Shown here one piece after another: positions 1 to 6,337 of a stretch of DNA of 25,539 bases. The translations under genes were made by a program, and so were the position numbers. The notes beneath the pieces are model-generated. The model ran no database searches. It saw only the letters and a list, made by a program, of their open reading frames with translations, and had not been told where the DNA came from. Source of the DNA: a virus; IMG/VR virus record IMGVR_UViG_3300034190_000391, positions 1-25,539 of that record, one strand, 5' to 3'. The stretch's first letter is position 1. Each line of letters opens with the position of its first letter.

Positions 1-376
1 TGATTTGTTTAAGAGAAATTGCACACTCTTTTCAAATAAGCATAAAGATGAACTGCCATCTAGCAATCTAACAAAAACTTTCGTGTTAGATTTGTTCGAG
101 ACATTGAACCTTAAATCTCAAGCTAAGATCATTGCTCACAATAAAGGCGAGGATGTTAAGACACCTTTGGATACAATCATAGATAAGTTGGTAGGTCTGA
201 AGACTAAGACCGGTAAGCAAAGGGATGGTCTTATCATGACACAATCTGAACTTGATGATTTTAAGGTTAGATTAATCAATAGGTTTGAGATTGCAGACAA
301 AGGCAGAAAGGCAATCGATGAGGCAGAGGAAGAGCAATCAGTAGTTGATGATGTTACTGAGGCTTTACTTGCTTAA
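1..376 (+). CDS. 3' end of a hypothetical phage gene (5' truncated)
   Basis: The reading frame is open from the first complete codon of the window and ends with TAA at 374-376, so this is the C-terminal part (about 124 residues) of a longer protein. The TTG at 5-7 has no visible ribosome binding site and should not be taken as the start. The fragment is charged and mostly helical in character, with a Lys-rich middle (LKTKTGKQRDG) and an acidic end (DEAEEEQ). I do not recognise a family. A terminator-like hairpin follows 15 bases after the stop, so this gene probably ends a transcription unit. No function can be assigned. Confidence 0.75.
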   Translation, partial: DLFKRNCTLFSNKHKDELPSSNLTKTFVLDLFETLNLKSQAKIIAHNKGEDVKTPLDTIIDKLVGLKTKTGKQRDGLIMTQSELDDFKVRLINRFEIADKGRKAIDEAEEEQSVVDDVTEALLA

Positions 377-391
377 TCTAATACACAAATT

Positions 392-427
392 GACACAGAT
401 CTATATGGTCTGTGTCTGCTTGTTTAT
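392..427 (+). terminator. Intrinsic terminator-like hairpin
   Basis: GACACAGATC (392-401) pairs with GGTCTGTGTC (407-416), giving a 10-bp stem with one G-U pair and a TATAT loop. A T-rich stretch (TGCTTGTTTATT) follows. It lies 15 bases past the stop of the upstream gene and 65 bases before the next start, a normal place for a Rho-independent terminator. The U-tract is interrupted, so termination may be partial. Confidence 0.6.
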
Positions 428-434
428 TGGAAAT

Positions 435-442
435 ACTATCAT
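435..442 (+). promoter_or_regulatory. ACTATCAT motif, intergenic copy 1
   Basis: ACTATCAT lies between the hairpin at 392-416 and the gene starting at 481. The same octamer occurs in the gaps at 3513-3520 and 13019-13026, and a 7-base version (CTATCAT) lies in the gap near 5427. Position after a hairpin and before a gene suggests a promoter or activator element, but no clear -35 box accompanies it. Function is inferred. Confidence 0.3.
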
Positions 443-480
443 CCATATAAGCAGAAACCTAAACAACCAAAGGAGACTAT

Positions 481-777
481 ATGTCACAAGAAAAAAAACT
501 AATAGAACGTACATCTAAATTAGTAGATCAGTACAACAAAGTAAAAGATCTAAGATGGGAACTGCATCAAAATAGTTCTCTGCTATTAGAGGCAAATTTA
601 AAGCATGAGCAAGCTGAAAAAAAGTTTGATCAAGCTATCGAGAAATTTATGCTTGTACACCTAGAAGATTATACTAATGACCAAGTAATTAAAAAGGTCA
701 TTCAATATCTTGGTGCAGAGCATGAAGAACAAGCTAAGAAAATACTAAATAAATTTAAACAACAAGTGGAGTTATAA
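481..777 (+). CDS. Hypothetical coiled-coil protein, 98 aa
   Basis: The ATG at 481 has a good ribosome binding site (AAAGGAGA) about 5 bases upstream. The product is very rich in Lys, Glu, Gln and Leu, and most of its length fits long amphipathic helices of coiled-coil type (for example EANLKHEQAEKKFDQAIEKF). There are no cysteines, no signal peptide and no membrane segment. The stop overlaps the start of the next gene (TAATGA), so the two are probably translationally coupled. It is the first gene of a plus-strand run leading to the AAA+ ATPase. I do not recognise a family; the function is unknown. Confidence 0.8.
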   Translation: MSQEKKLIERTSKLVDQYNKVKDLRWELHQNSSLLLEANLKHEQAEKKFDQAIEKFMLVHLEDYTNDQVIKKVIQYLGAEHEEQAKKILNKFKQQVEL

Positions 778-1049
778 TGAGTAAACATAATCAAATAGTT
801 GACCACTTTAAAGGTCGCATCGTTAGTGGAATATTCACAAAACTTGATGGAACAAAAAGAAAGTTTTGGGGAGTTCTTAAACACGAGGATCGAGATCTTG
901 GGAAAGATCTTGTTACTGTCTATGATTTCAGAATAAAGGAATATCGTAGATTTAGATTGGACAATGGCACTTTAAGATTAAAAAGTGGCAATGTCTTTTA
1001 TAAATATAACCATGCAAATGGTATAACTTTCAAAACAAGGAGTGCATAA
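777..1049 (+). CDS. Small basic protein, possible SH3-like barrel fold
   Basis: The ATG overlaps the stop of the previous gene (TAATGA), which suggests translational coupling. The 90-residue product is basic and mainly beta in character, with a core reading LDGTKRKFWGVL, then LVTVYDF and YRRFRLDNGTLRL. That layout (DGT-R, a hydrophobic strand, VYD, then R-F) resembles the small SH3-barrel-like proteins often annotated in marine phages. This is an impression from pattern and not a search result. The gene sits two bases upstream of the AAA+ ATPase and is probably in the same operon. Function unknown. Confidence 0.8.
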   Translation: MSKHNQIVDHFKGRIVSGIFTKLDGTKRKFWGVLKHEDRDLGKDLVTVYDFRIKEYRRFRLDNGTLRLKSGNVFYKYNHANGITFKTRSA

Positions 1050-1051
1050 TA

Positions 1052-2125
1052 ATGCGTATTACAGACATAAGAAATGCTATTCAAGGCATGATGATCCATA
1101 ACTTTAAAACTGTTAAAGGTGGTCGTAAAGATCAGCTTGTTATCCCTTATGTTGAGGGTGGTGTTGGTCAAGGTAAAACTACTGTGGTCAATTCATTAAC
1201 TACTGACGAACTTATCCTTAAACATTGTAGAGAAATATTTGACTACAAGGAAGATAAGCTAGGCTTTATTAACTTTGGTTTACCACAGTTTGATCCATCA
1301 GAAATTGCCGGTTGGCTTGTGCCATCCAAAGATGGGGAAAGCATGAACAGATTAAGACCTAATTTTATGCCTACTGAGGGATGTGGAATTATCTTTGTTG
1401 ATGAGGTTGCCCAAGCTACATTAATGGCTCACAACATCTTTGGTCAGCTAGTCGATGAACGTAGATTAGGAGATCATTATCTACCGGATGGATGGATGAT
1501 TGTTGGAGCCGGAAATAGGCTGTCAGATCGTGCCGGATCTAATAAGCTACCATCACAGCTTAGAGATAGATTTACATATCTTAGCCTAGAAATTAACCTA
1601 GATGATCTACTGCATTACTATGCATCTAACAATGTGGATCACAGATTAAGTTCATGGCTAAAGTTTGATGATCAGCATCTTTATAACTTTGATGTGTCAG
1701 CTAATAGCAACTGTACACCTAGATCAGTTGAAAGAGCCGGTGTTCTTTTAGGTCTAGGTTTTGACAGCACTACTTTAAGAGGTGTTCTTGAGGGGCAAAT
1801 TGGAGAGACAGCATCTGCTAGTTTGATTGCTCATATAAAGCTACATGACAAACTGCCGGACTTTGACAAGATTGTTAATGATCCGGATGGTACAGAAATA
1901 CCGGAAGATCGTGGTGTTCTTTATGCCTTATGTGGTTCATTAGCTTTCAAGATGAACATGACCAACTGTGCAAGTATTCTTAAATACATTCAGAGAATAC
2001 CGGAGCAAGAGTTCATGGCTTTCATGCTTAAAGATGCTGTAACAAGAAACAAAACTCTTGTCACCAACCAAGCTATGAAACAAGTTCTAGGATCTAAAGG
2101 TAATCTTAAAGATCTATTACTTTAA
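1052..2125 (+). CDS. MoxR-type AAA+ ATPase
   Basis: A 357-residue protein with one AAA+ module. Seen directly: Walker A GGVGQGKT at residues 36-43, Walker B IIFVDE at 113-118, a sensor-1-like GAGN at 152-155, and an arginine-finger-like LRDRF at 170-174. The order and spacing fit the MoxR/RavA/CobS branch, whose members form ATP-driven rings and typically work with a VWA-domain partner encoded next door. Such a partner follows here (2206-3417). The start at 1052 has AAGGAG about 10 bases upstream. In known family pairs the ATPase remodels or activates a protein or metal-enzyme target; the phage target is unknown. The family call is strong and the role is inferred. A 16-bp hairpin follows the stop. 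Confidence 0.9.
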   Translation: MRITDIRNAIQGMMIHNFKTVKGGRKDQLVIPYVEGGVGQGKTTVVNSLTTDELILKHCREIFDYKEDKLGFINFGLPQFDPSEIAGWLVPSKDGESMNRLRPNFMPTEGCGIIFVDEVAQATLMAHNIFGQLVDERRLGDHYLPDGWMIVGAGNRLSDRAGSNKLPSQLRDRFTYLSLEINLDDLLHYYASNNVDHRLSSWLKFDDQHLYNFDVSANSNCTPRSVERAGVLLGLGFDSTTLRGVLEGQIGETASASLIAHIKLHDKLPDFDKIVNDPDGTEIPEDRGVLYALCGSLAFKMNMTNCASILKYIQRIPEQEFMAFMLKDAVTRNKTLVTNQAMKQVLGSKGNLKDLLL

Positions 2126-2133
2126 ACTTATAC

Positions 2134-2170
2134 TCTAGGATAAGGTGCAGTATTTGTGCTTTATCCTAGA
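2134..2170 (+). terminator. Long intergenic hairpin between ATPase and VWA genes
   Basis: TCTAGGATAA (2134-2143) pairs perfectly with TTATCCTAGA (2161-2170). Pairing continues inward with G-U pairs to a GTATT loop at 2150-2154, giving about 16 base pairs. It is followed by CAAAAAC and not directly by a T-run; a T-run comes only after the 21-bp repeat at 2173-2193. It may attenuate transcription, stabilise the upstream mRNA or set the ratio of ATPase to VWA protein. Confidence 0.5.
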
Positions 2171-2172
2171 CA

Positions 2173-2193
2173 AAAACTTTACGTAAACTTTTT
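2173..2193. repeat. 21-bp palindrome-centred repeat, copy 1
   Basis: The first of three identical 21-bp intergenic sequences built around the perfect palindrome TTTACGTAAA, with AAAAC before and CTTTTT after it. This copy sits between the hairpin at 2134-2170 and the VWA gene, immediately before that gene's ribosome binding site. The preceding bases CTAGAC are also shared with copy 3. It may be an operator or part of a terminator. Confidence 0.8.
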
Positions 2194-2205
2194 TTGGAGA
2201 CTTTA

Positions 2206-3417
2206 ATGCAAAATTTAAAATTAGAAGACAAGTTCTCAAAGGTTAGAATTCAATTACTATGGGATAAAGATGACAAAGGTCATGCCTTTTATGGGATCGT
2301 TCTTGTTAAGATGAAGATCATAGAAAAGAATGAGATCCCCACCTTTGCAACTGATGGCAAAGATATTTTCTTTAATAGAGAATATGCTGACAGCTTATCC
2401 TTTGAGCAGTTAAAAGGTGTTATTGTACACGAGGTAAAACATCGTGGACTAAAACATCATATCAGACAGCAACAAAGGGATGCTGAGATTTGGAATATAG
2501 CTTGTGATCTTTCTATCAATCCAATAATAAAAAACTCCGGTTTAACTTTGCCGGATGGTGGTTTGTTTGATCCTCAGTTTATAGGTTGGAGTAGTGAAAA
2601 GATTTACAATACCATTGCCCCACAGATCCAAGCTAAGAAAAAACAGCAACAGCAACAAGGTCAAAATGGAGATGGACAGCCATCAAATGATGGAGATCCT
2701 ACTTGGTTACAGCCTCAATCATGGGGCAATATCGAGGGCAATGTTACTGATGGCATGTCTCCGGCTGAACTAAAAGCTGAAGAGGCTGACGTAAATGAAG
2801 AGATCTTCCAAGCTGTAAGACAAGCTAAAGAAAGAGGCACTATTCCGGCAGAGGTCAAACAAATGGTCGAGGTCATGAAAAGAGCAGAGATTAATTGGCA
2901 AGACATTGTTGAAAGACATGTCGAGGGCGATAATCCTCACGACTTTTCATATAGGAAGATGCACAGAAAGTTTTACTACAGCCATAACATAGTTGCCCCT
3001 ACCATAGAAAACTATGGTGTTGGTCACATTGTTGTTGGAGTGGATAGTTCCGGATCTGTATCAGATAAAGAATTACAGTATTTTCTAGGTGGTTTAAATG
3101 CTTTGTCATTAGAACTTAAACCTAAGTCTGTAACTGTGATCACTTGCGACAGCAAAGTACAAAACGTCTACAAGCATGAGCAAGGAGATGAGATTACCAA
3201 GATCAGATGTAATGGGCGAGGTGGCACATGTGTCATGCCGGTGTTTGATTACATAAAAGAAAATGATCTAGAGGTAGACAGTTTTATTTATTTTACTGAC
3301 ATGGGGATCTTCGACTTTCCAAAAGAAGAAATGCCTTATCCGGTATTATGGGTAAGCACAGACCTAAATGCTGACAAAGCACCTATTGGTCAAACAACGT
3401 ATCTAAAAGTGGCTTAA
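2206..3417 (+). CDS. Zincin-type metallopeptidase-like / VWA domain protein (DUF2201-like)
   Basis: The frame is open from a TTG at 2194, but ATG 2206 has GGAG at the right distance, so the product is taken as 403 residues. The N-terminal half carries HEVKH at 75-79 (an HExxH zinc-binding motif) followed by DAEIWNIACDLSIN near 92-105, the pattern of the DUF2201 N-terminal metallopeptidase-like domain. A Gln-rich linker (around residues 145-160) leads to a VWA-like domain with the MIDAS motif DSSGS at 280-284. In bacteria this architecture is usually encoded beside a MoxR-type ATPase, as here. The natural inference is a two-component machine in which the ATPase ring drives or loads the VWA protein. 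Whether the zinc site is catalytic cannot be judged from sequence. Confidence 0.88.
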   Translation: MQNLKLEDKFSKVRIQLLWDKDDKGHAFYGIVLVKMKIIEKNEIPTFATDGKDIFFNREYADSLSFEQLKGVIVHEVKHRGLKHHIRQQQRDAEIWNIACDLSINPIIKNSGLTLPDGGLFDPQFIGWSSEKIYNTIAPQIQAKKKQQQQQGQNGDGQPSNDGDPTWLQPQSWGNIEGNVTDGMSPAELKAEEADVNEEIFQAVRQAKERGTIPAEVKQMVEVMKRAEINWQDIVERHVEGDNPHDFSYRKMHRKFYYSHNIVAPTIENYGVGHIVVGVDSSGSVSDKELQYFLGGLNALSLELKPKSVTVITCDSKVQNVYKHEQGDEITKIRCNGRGGTCVMPVFDYIKENDLEVDSFIYFTDMGIFDFPKEEMPYPVLWVSTDLNADKAPIGQTTYLKVA

Positions 3418-3443
3418 TGCTACTTTTGGATAAAAACAAGGCT

Positions 3444-3496
3444 CTAGGATCGTCACACAGAGGCGAAACAATATGTCTGTGTGTGATTGTACCTAG
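3444..3496 (+). other. Structured intergenic region
   Basis: CACACAGA (3454-3461) pairs with TCTGTGTG (3476-3483) around a 14-base loop, and CTAGG (3444-3448) pairs with CCTAG (3492-3496) outside it. It resembles the ACAGA/TCTGT hairpins at 392-416 and 5508-5539. It follows the VWA gene and precedes the ACTATCAT motif and the gene at 3538. No U-tract follows, so it is more likely an RNA processing or regulatory structure than a classic terminator. Confidence 0.4.
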
Positions 3497-3512
3497 TAAT
3501 TTCAATCAAACT

Positions 3513-3520
3513 ACTATCAT
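3513..3520 (+). promoter_or_regulatory. ACTATCAT motif, intergenic copy 2
   Basis: This copy extends to ACTACTATCAT, an 11-mer shared exactly with the copy at 13016-13026. It lies 18 bases upstream of the ATG at 3538, with the AAGGAG ribosome binding site between them. That spacing is tight for a bacterial promoter -10 element but possible for a short leader. Confidence 0.3.
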
Positions 3521-3537
3521 TGAATAAGGAGACAATA

Positions 3538-4518
3538 ATGATATTTTTAAAAAAAGGATCAAGTCCTAACAAACAATCTGATCAATTTGTAGATCATAAA
3601 GTATTAGAAAGTTATTTAAACTTTTTAGCTGTTGGCTATAAATCATTTGGCTTAACAGAAATGCAAAAGGTCAAATTATTATCCAAAAAATCTATAGCTA
3701 GTATGTCTCAAGAAGAAAAAGAAGATTTGAGAATTTTTACTAGTCACAGAAAGCATTATGTAAATCATGGTTTAGACAGCATTTATAATTGTGGATCAGC
3801 TATTAGAGAATTACGAAAAGAACGTAAATTTAAGAGTGCCATTTATTCTAATAAATATGATGGTAAAAAAGTATTCAGAAAAGAAAGGGAATACTCTCAA
3901 GGTTTCTTTAATGGTCAGACTATTAATTCAAAGTATTCTTACATAACTAAAATGTTTGCCCAAAAATGGTGGGATGAGCATCAATCTAGAACAAATGTAA
4001 AAATACAATGTAATGCATTGGCTAGAGAAATAACTGTAGTTCCATCTGAGATTAAGAGATCTGCAAGTTATTCATATTATAATTGTCATAATGATATAAA
4101 CATTTCGCCATCTTGGTTTAGGAATGTTTACATGAAAGGTTTGGCTACAACTACTTACAAAAGCAAAACAGCTTTTGTTGCTAATGCAAAACCTTTTCCA
4201 ATAGATAGAATTAAATCTAGTGGCTTAGATGTTTATAAGATTGATCTTATTACTTGTCATGATGGAGTTATAAATTTAGAGAAAGATCTTTGGTATTTGG
4301 TTTATGAAAGCAAACCTTTCGAGATCCAAGAGGTTCACAACGATTGGGGGGGCAATGTTCCTAATCGTGGTAATGACAGCGACAGAGAAAATTTTAAAAA
4401 CAATTTAATCTACAATCCGGCTGTGACTATCAACTGTGCCTCTGACAATTTTAGACGAGCAGAAAACGTCATGAATGGCAGAGTTCAGAAAAACTTACTT
4501 AATGCTATGGGAGTTTAA
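3538..4518 (+). CDS. Hypothetical protein, 326 aa
   Basis: The frame extends upstream to 3487, but ATG 3538 is preceded by AAGGAGAC at good spacing and is chosen as the start. The product is basic, rich in Lys, Asn, Tyr and Ser, with no signal peptide or obvious membrane segment. Notable stretches are KERKFKSAIYSNKYDG near residue 100, QKWWDEHQSRTN near 145, an aromatic run SYSYYNCHND near 180, and a C-terminal FRRAENVMNGRVQKNLLNAM. I see no nucleotide-binding or nuclease motif. It sits downstream of the ATPase/VWA pair and upstream of small unknown genes. I do not recognise the family. Confidence 0.85.
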   Translation: MIFLKKGSSPNKQSDQFVDHKVLESYLNFLAVGYKSFGLTEMQKVKLLSKKSIASMSQEEKEDLRIFTSHRKHYVNHGLDSIYNCGSAIRELRKERKFKSAIYSNKYDGKKVFRKEREYSQGFFNGQTINSKYSYITKMFAQKWWDEHQSRTNVKIQCNALAREITVVPSEIKRSASYSYYNCHNDINISPSWFRNVYMKGLATTTYKSKTAFVANAKPFPIDRIKSSGLDVYKIDLITCHDGVINLEKDLWYLVYESKPFEIQEVHNDWGGNVPNRGNDSDRENFKNNLIYNPAVTINCASDNFRRAENVMNGRVQKNLLNAMGV

Positions 4519-4519
4519 T

Positions 4520-4747
4520 ATGCTGAATGAAAACTTTAATGTTGAGAAAATGTTTGGTCTAGATGCTTACGAGAACAAATATGGAGTTACACCTCAAGAG
4601 CAAACTGACGAAATATTATTTCATCAATTAGATGAGGTAGGTGCATTTATAAATAGAAATGCACCTAACATTTCTGACACTAACTACTTAATATTTTTTA
4701 AAATATTCCAAGAACTTAATGAAAGGGAGAAATTTAATGGAAAATAA
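4520..4747 (+). CDS. Hypothetical acidic protein, 75 aa
   Basis: The ATG at 4520 lies two bases after the previous stop and is preceded by GGGAG, so the longer in-frame start inside the upstream gene is rejected. The product begins MLNENFNVEKMFGLDAYENK and is acidic, with helical segments and no cysteines. Its last 11 bases overlap the start of the next gene. No family recognised. The tight packing suggests it is co-transcribed with the genes on either side. Confidence 0.75.
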   Translation: MLNENFNVEKMFGLDAYENKYGVTPQEQTDEILFHQLDEVGAFINRNAPNISDTNYLIFFKIFQELNEREKFNGK

Positions 4748-5069
4748 TGAAATAATAAAAGCTAAAAAAATAGCTAAACTACAAGGACAACTTAAAGCAT
4801 TAAGAAAGATCGAATTAGAAATAAATAAAAATATAGTTGATGTTTTTAATGAACTTGAAAAATATGGACAAGAGATGCATCCGGAAAACTTTCCGGAGAC
4901 ATTAGTAACACAAAAAATTAAGGTATGGCTAAGAGGAGAAATATCTGATGTTCATTCAAATCCAAATGATGATGATGTGGACAGCAGAGAACTAGGTATT
5001 CTTGATGGCAGATACGAATGTGCTAGAGCCTTAATTACTCAAATAAAAAAATGGGAGAATGAAATATGA
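4737..5069 (+). CDS. Hypothetical coiled-coil protein, 110 aa
   Basis: ATG 4737 is preceded by AAGGGAGA, which decides the start over an in-frame ATG 18 bases earlier. The N-terminal half is a Lys/Glu/Leu-rich helix (residues 1-45, KKIAKLQGQLKALRKIELEI) of coiled-coil type. The rest includes an acidic loop NPNDDDVDSRE and a C-terminal helix. The stop overlaps the next small start as ATGA. No known domain recognised. Confidence 0.75.
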   Translation: MENNEIIKAKKIAKLQGQLKALRKIELEINKNIVDVFNELEKYGQEMHPENFPETLVTQKIKVWLRGEISDVHSNPNDDDVDSRELGILDGRYECARALITQIKKWENEI

Positions 5070-5119
5070 TTGTAGAATGGTGGGAATTACCTTTTGATTG
5101 GGAGAATGATTATGAGTAG
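5066..5119 (+). CDS. Possible 17-residue leader peptide gene
   Basis: A very short frame, ATG 5066 to TAG 5117-5119, encodes MIVEWWELPFDWENDYE. It overlaps the previous stop by ATGA and its own stop overlaps the start of the following membrane-protein gene (ATGAGTAG). A GGGAGA ribosome binding site lies about 8 bases before its ATG. Its double coupling and filling of an otherwise empty gap suggest it is translated. The peptide is acidic and Trp-rich. Function unknown; it could simply carry ribosomes to the next start. Confidence 0.45.
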   Translation: MIVEWWELPFDWENDYE

Positions 5120-5309
5120 AATTGATGCCTTTTTATTATTTCTTTTAGGAGTAGCTGTTATATTTATGGCTATTGTTACATTGGCAGATCCTAATGGATA
5201 TTACATGCAAACTGTAGGAAGAATTTTGTTTACTCTAGGAATAGGATCTATAGGATTAACTATGATCTTGATTGGAGTTGCAAAAATGATTTTTAACAGA
5301 ACAGAATAG
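5112..5309 (+). CDS. Small membrane protein, two predicted transmembrane helices
   Basis: ATG 5112 (MSRIDAF) is chosen because GGGAGA lies about 8 bases upstream; earlier in-frame starts are too close to it or have none. The 65-residue product has two hydrophobic helices, about residues 6-26 (AFLLFLLGVAVIFMAIVTL) and 38-58 (ILFTLGIGSIGLTMILIGVA), joined by a short loop with DPNGYY. Size and topology fit a small phage inner-membrane protein such as a holin-like protein, but there is no endolysin beside it, so that is only a guess. Its TAG stop abuts the possible structured RNA at 5309. Confidence 0.7.
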   Translation: MSRIDAFLLFLLGVAVIFMAIVTLADPNGYYMQTVGRILFTLGIGSIGLTMILIGVAKMIFNRTE

Positions 5310-5409
5310 GGGGAAGAGATACTCCTTTCCGGTGGGTAAAAGTGGATGCCTTGTTGTTTGCATTATCAACAGCCTCAAAGCTATACATCCCTAAATAGTT
5401 TGTTCCCCC
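5309..5409 (+). ncRNA. Candidate structured RNA in the 5.3-5.8 kb gap
   Basis: GGGGGAA (5309-5315) pairs with TTCCCCC (5403-5409). Nested inside are GGATG/CATCC and TGTTG/CAACA stems, all in the same register, giving a roughly 101-base closed structure in a gap with no convincing gene. The G- and C-runs stand out from the AT-rich surroundings. It is not a tRNA: there is no T-arm or D-arm pattern and no CCA. I could not match it to a known riboswitch or ribozyme. It may be a phage small RNA or a 3' UTR element of the upstream operon. Covariation was not tested. Confidence 0.4.
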
Positions 5410-5493
5410 AATAATAATTGAAACAGCTATCATGGGCAAAACTTAAATCTCTTTTAAATTATGGTAGGTTAATGTATGGAAAGCCACATAAAA

Positions 5494-5539
5494 GGCTCTT
5501 AGAGCCTCGTACAGAGGGGGAAAAGTTCTCCTCTGTACG
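5494..5539 (+). other. Two adjacent hairpins
   Basis: GGCTC (5494-5498) pairs with GAGCC (5502-5506) around a 3-base loop. Immediately after it, CGTACAGAGG (5508-5517) pairs perfectly with CCTCTGTACG (5530-5539) around a 12-base loop. Neither is followed by a T-run. They may be part of a second small RNA or a processing site. Confidence 0.5.
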
Positions 5540-5613
5540 AATACTAACAATCAAATTAACTCCTCTATATCAAGAGTATACACTTATAAAAAAAATCCAA
5601 AAAGAAAGCCAAG

Positions 5614-5622
5614 TTATCCACA
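5614..5622 (+). promoter_or_regulatory. Perfect DnaA box (TTATCCACA)
   Basis: TTATCCACA is an exact match to the bacterial DnaA-box consensus and lies in a non-coding gap. Two other exact copies occur inside genes at 9476-9484 and 15456-15464. One isolated box does not make an origin, but the intergenic position near repeats and hairpins deserves note. Confidence 0.4.
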
Positions 5623-5716
5623 GGCGAAAACCATATAGTAAAACTTTTCTCGATAATTACATTATAAAGTAAAACGGATTTAAATAGTTATTTTAATCCG
5701 GAACTAACCACAGAGT

Positions 5717-5737
5717 AAAACTTTACGTAAACTTTTT
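5717..5737. repeat. 21-bp palindrome-centred repeat, copy 2
   Basis: Identical to the copies at 2173-2193 and 12946-12966. Here it lies in the convergent gap between the plus-strand block ending at 5309 and the minus-strand gene ending at 5843, directly beside the reverse terminator. Related text (AGTAAAACTTT) also occurs about 80 bases upstream. Confidence 0.8.
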
Positions 5738-5771
5738 AAAAAAAAGAACCGGATGAGGAAACATCCGGCTC
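5738..5771 (-). terminator. Rho-independent terminator of the primase operon
   Basis: Read on the minus strand, GAGCCGGATG (5771-5762) pairs with CATCCGGTTC (5755-5746) around a 6-base loop (10 bp, one G-U pair). It is followed by eight T residues (5745-5738). It lies 72 bases past the stop of the minus-strand gene at 5843. This is the clearest classic terminator in the window. Confidence 0.85.
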
Positions 5772-5842
5772 TAAATGTGTAGCATTACAAGAGAAATTAT
5801 TAACATCTCTTAATGAATTACTAATCCCCTCCTAACAAATAG

Positions 5843-6337
5843 TCAACTATTTCCCCAAAATTTATAAAACTTTTCTATATTTTTACTAATAAAATCAAAA
5901 TTTCCGGATAACTCTATCCAATTAATTTCCCATTTCGTGAAATCTTTATCGTGCATAATTTTTATTAAAATTTCATATGCTGTTTTATTACCAGTACGTT
6001 TAACGTAATTCAAACAACTCACAACTTTTGATCTTAAAACAGCTTGTCTATCCCCATTTTGATCGTATGTAGCTGTAATTCTAGGATTGTAGTTTGTGGC
6101 TTTTACACCAATCATACCGGCTTTGTTAAACTCAGAGAAAAGAACATCAACAGATTTATATTGGTCTAACGATATACTATCATTCATGAGTAGCCGGTCT
6201 AAACATGTTTGGTCTACAACTCTAACTCTAACCTTGTTGGTGTTGCCTATAAACTCTGCTTTAAGAGTATTCCCACCACCAGAGGGTTCTAGGTCATAGT
6301 CTTTTTTTTTAGTTTTTTTAAAACTTGATTTCGTCAT
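5843..6337 (-). CDS. Hypothetical protein, possible DUF6456-like
   Basis: 164 residues; its start overlaps the end of the primase-helicase gene by 20 bases, so it is co-transcribed. The N-terminus is very basic (KKTKKKD). The middle reads VVDQTCLDRLLMNDSISLDQYKSVDVLFSEF and the C-terminal part TAYEILIKIMHDKDF then FISKNIEKFYKFW. This pattern, a helical start with IS..QY followed by a C-terminal helical bundle ending in an aromatic-rich helix, recalls DUF6456, a domain of alphaproteobacterial DNA-binding regulators. I hold that match weakly. The basic tail would suit a nucleic-acid-binding role. A strong terminator follows the stop. Confidence 0.85.
   Translation of the reverse strand: MTKSSFKKTKKKDYDLEPSGGGNTLKAEFIGNTNKVRVRVVDQTCLDRLLMNDSISLDQYKSVDVLFSEFNKAGMIGVKATNYNPRITATYDQNGDRQAVLRSKVVSCLNYVKRTGNKTAYEILIKIMHDKDFTKWEINWIELSGNFDFISKNIEKFYKFWGNS

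Larger units (their letters stand above)
5418..5672 (+). other. Doubtful 84-codon frame in the gene-poor gap
   Basis: A frame starting with TTG and ending at 5672 covers most of this gap. It has no good ribosome binding site, is very basic, and runs through two strong hairpins and a DnaA box. I consider it probably non-coding. The 5310-5842 gap as a whole holds the possible structured RNA (5309-5409), hairpins (5494-5539), a DnaA box (5614-5622), repeat copy 2 (5717-5737) and a reverse-strand terminator (5738-5771). From 5772 to 5842 I see nothing. Confidence 0.2.

Noticed and set aside
702-884. 60-codon minus-strand frame overlapping two plus-strand genes
   Set aside because: Cys/Ser/Phe-rich translation typical of an antisense shadow; no start signal.
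5309-5409. tRNA-like reading of the 7-bp GGGGGAA/TTCCCCC stem
   Set aside because: No T-arm GTTC, no D-arm, no anticodon arm in place and no CCA; kept only as an unclassified structured RNA candidate.
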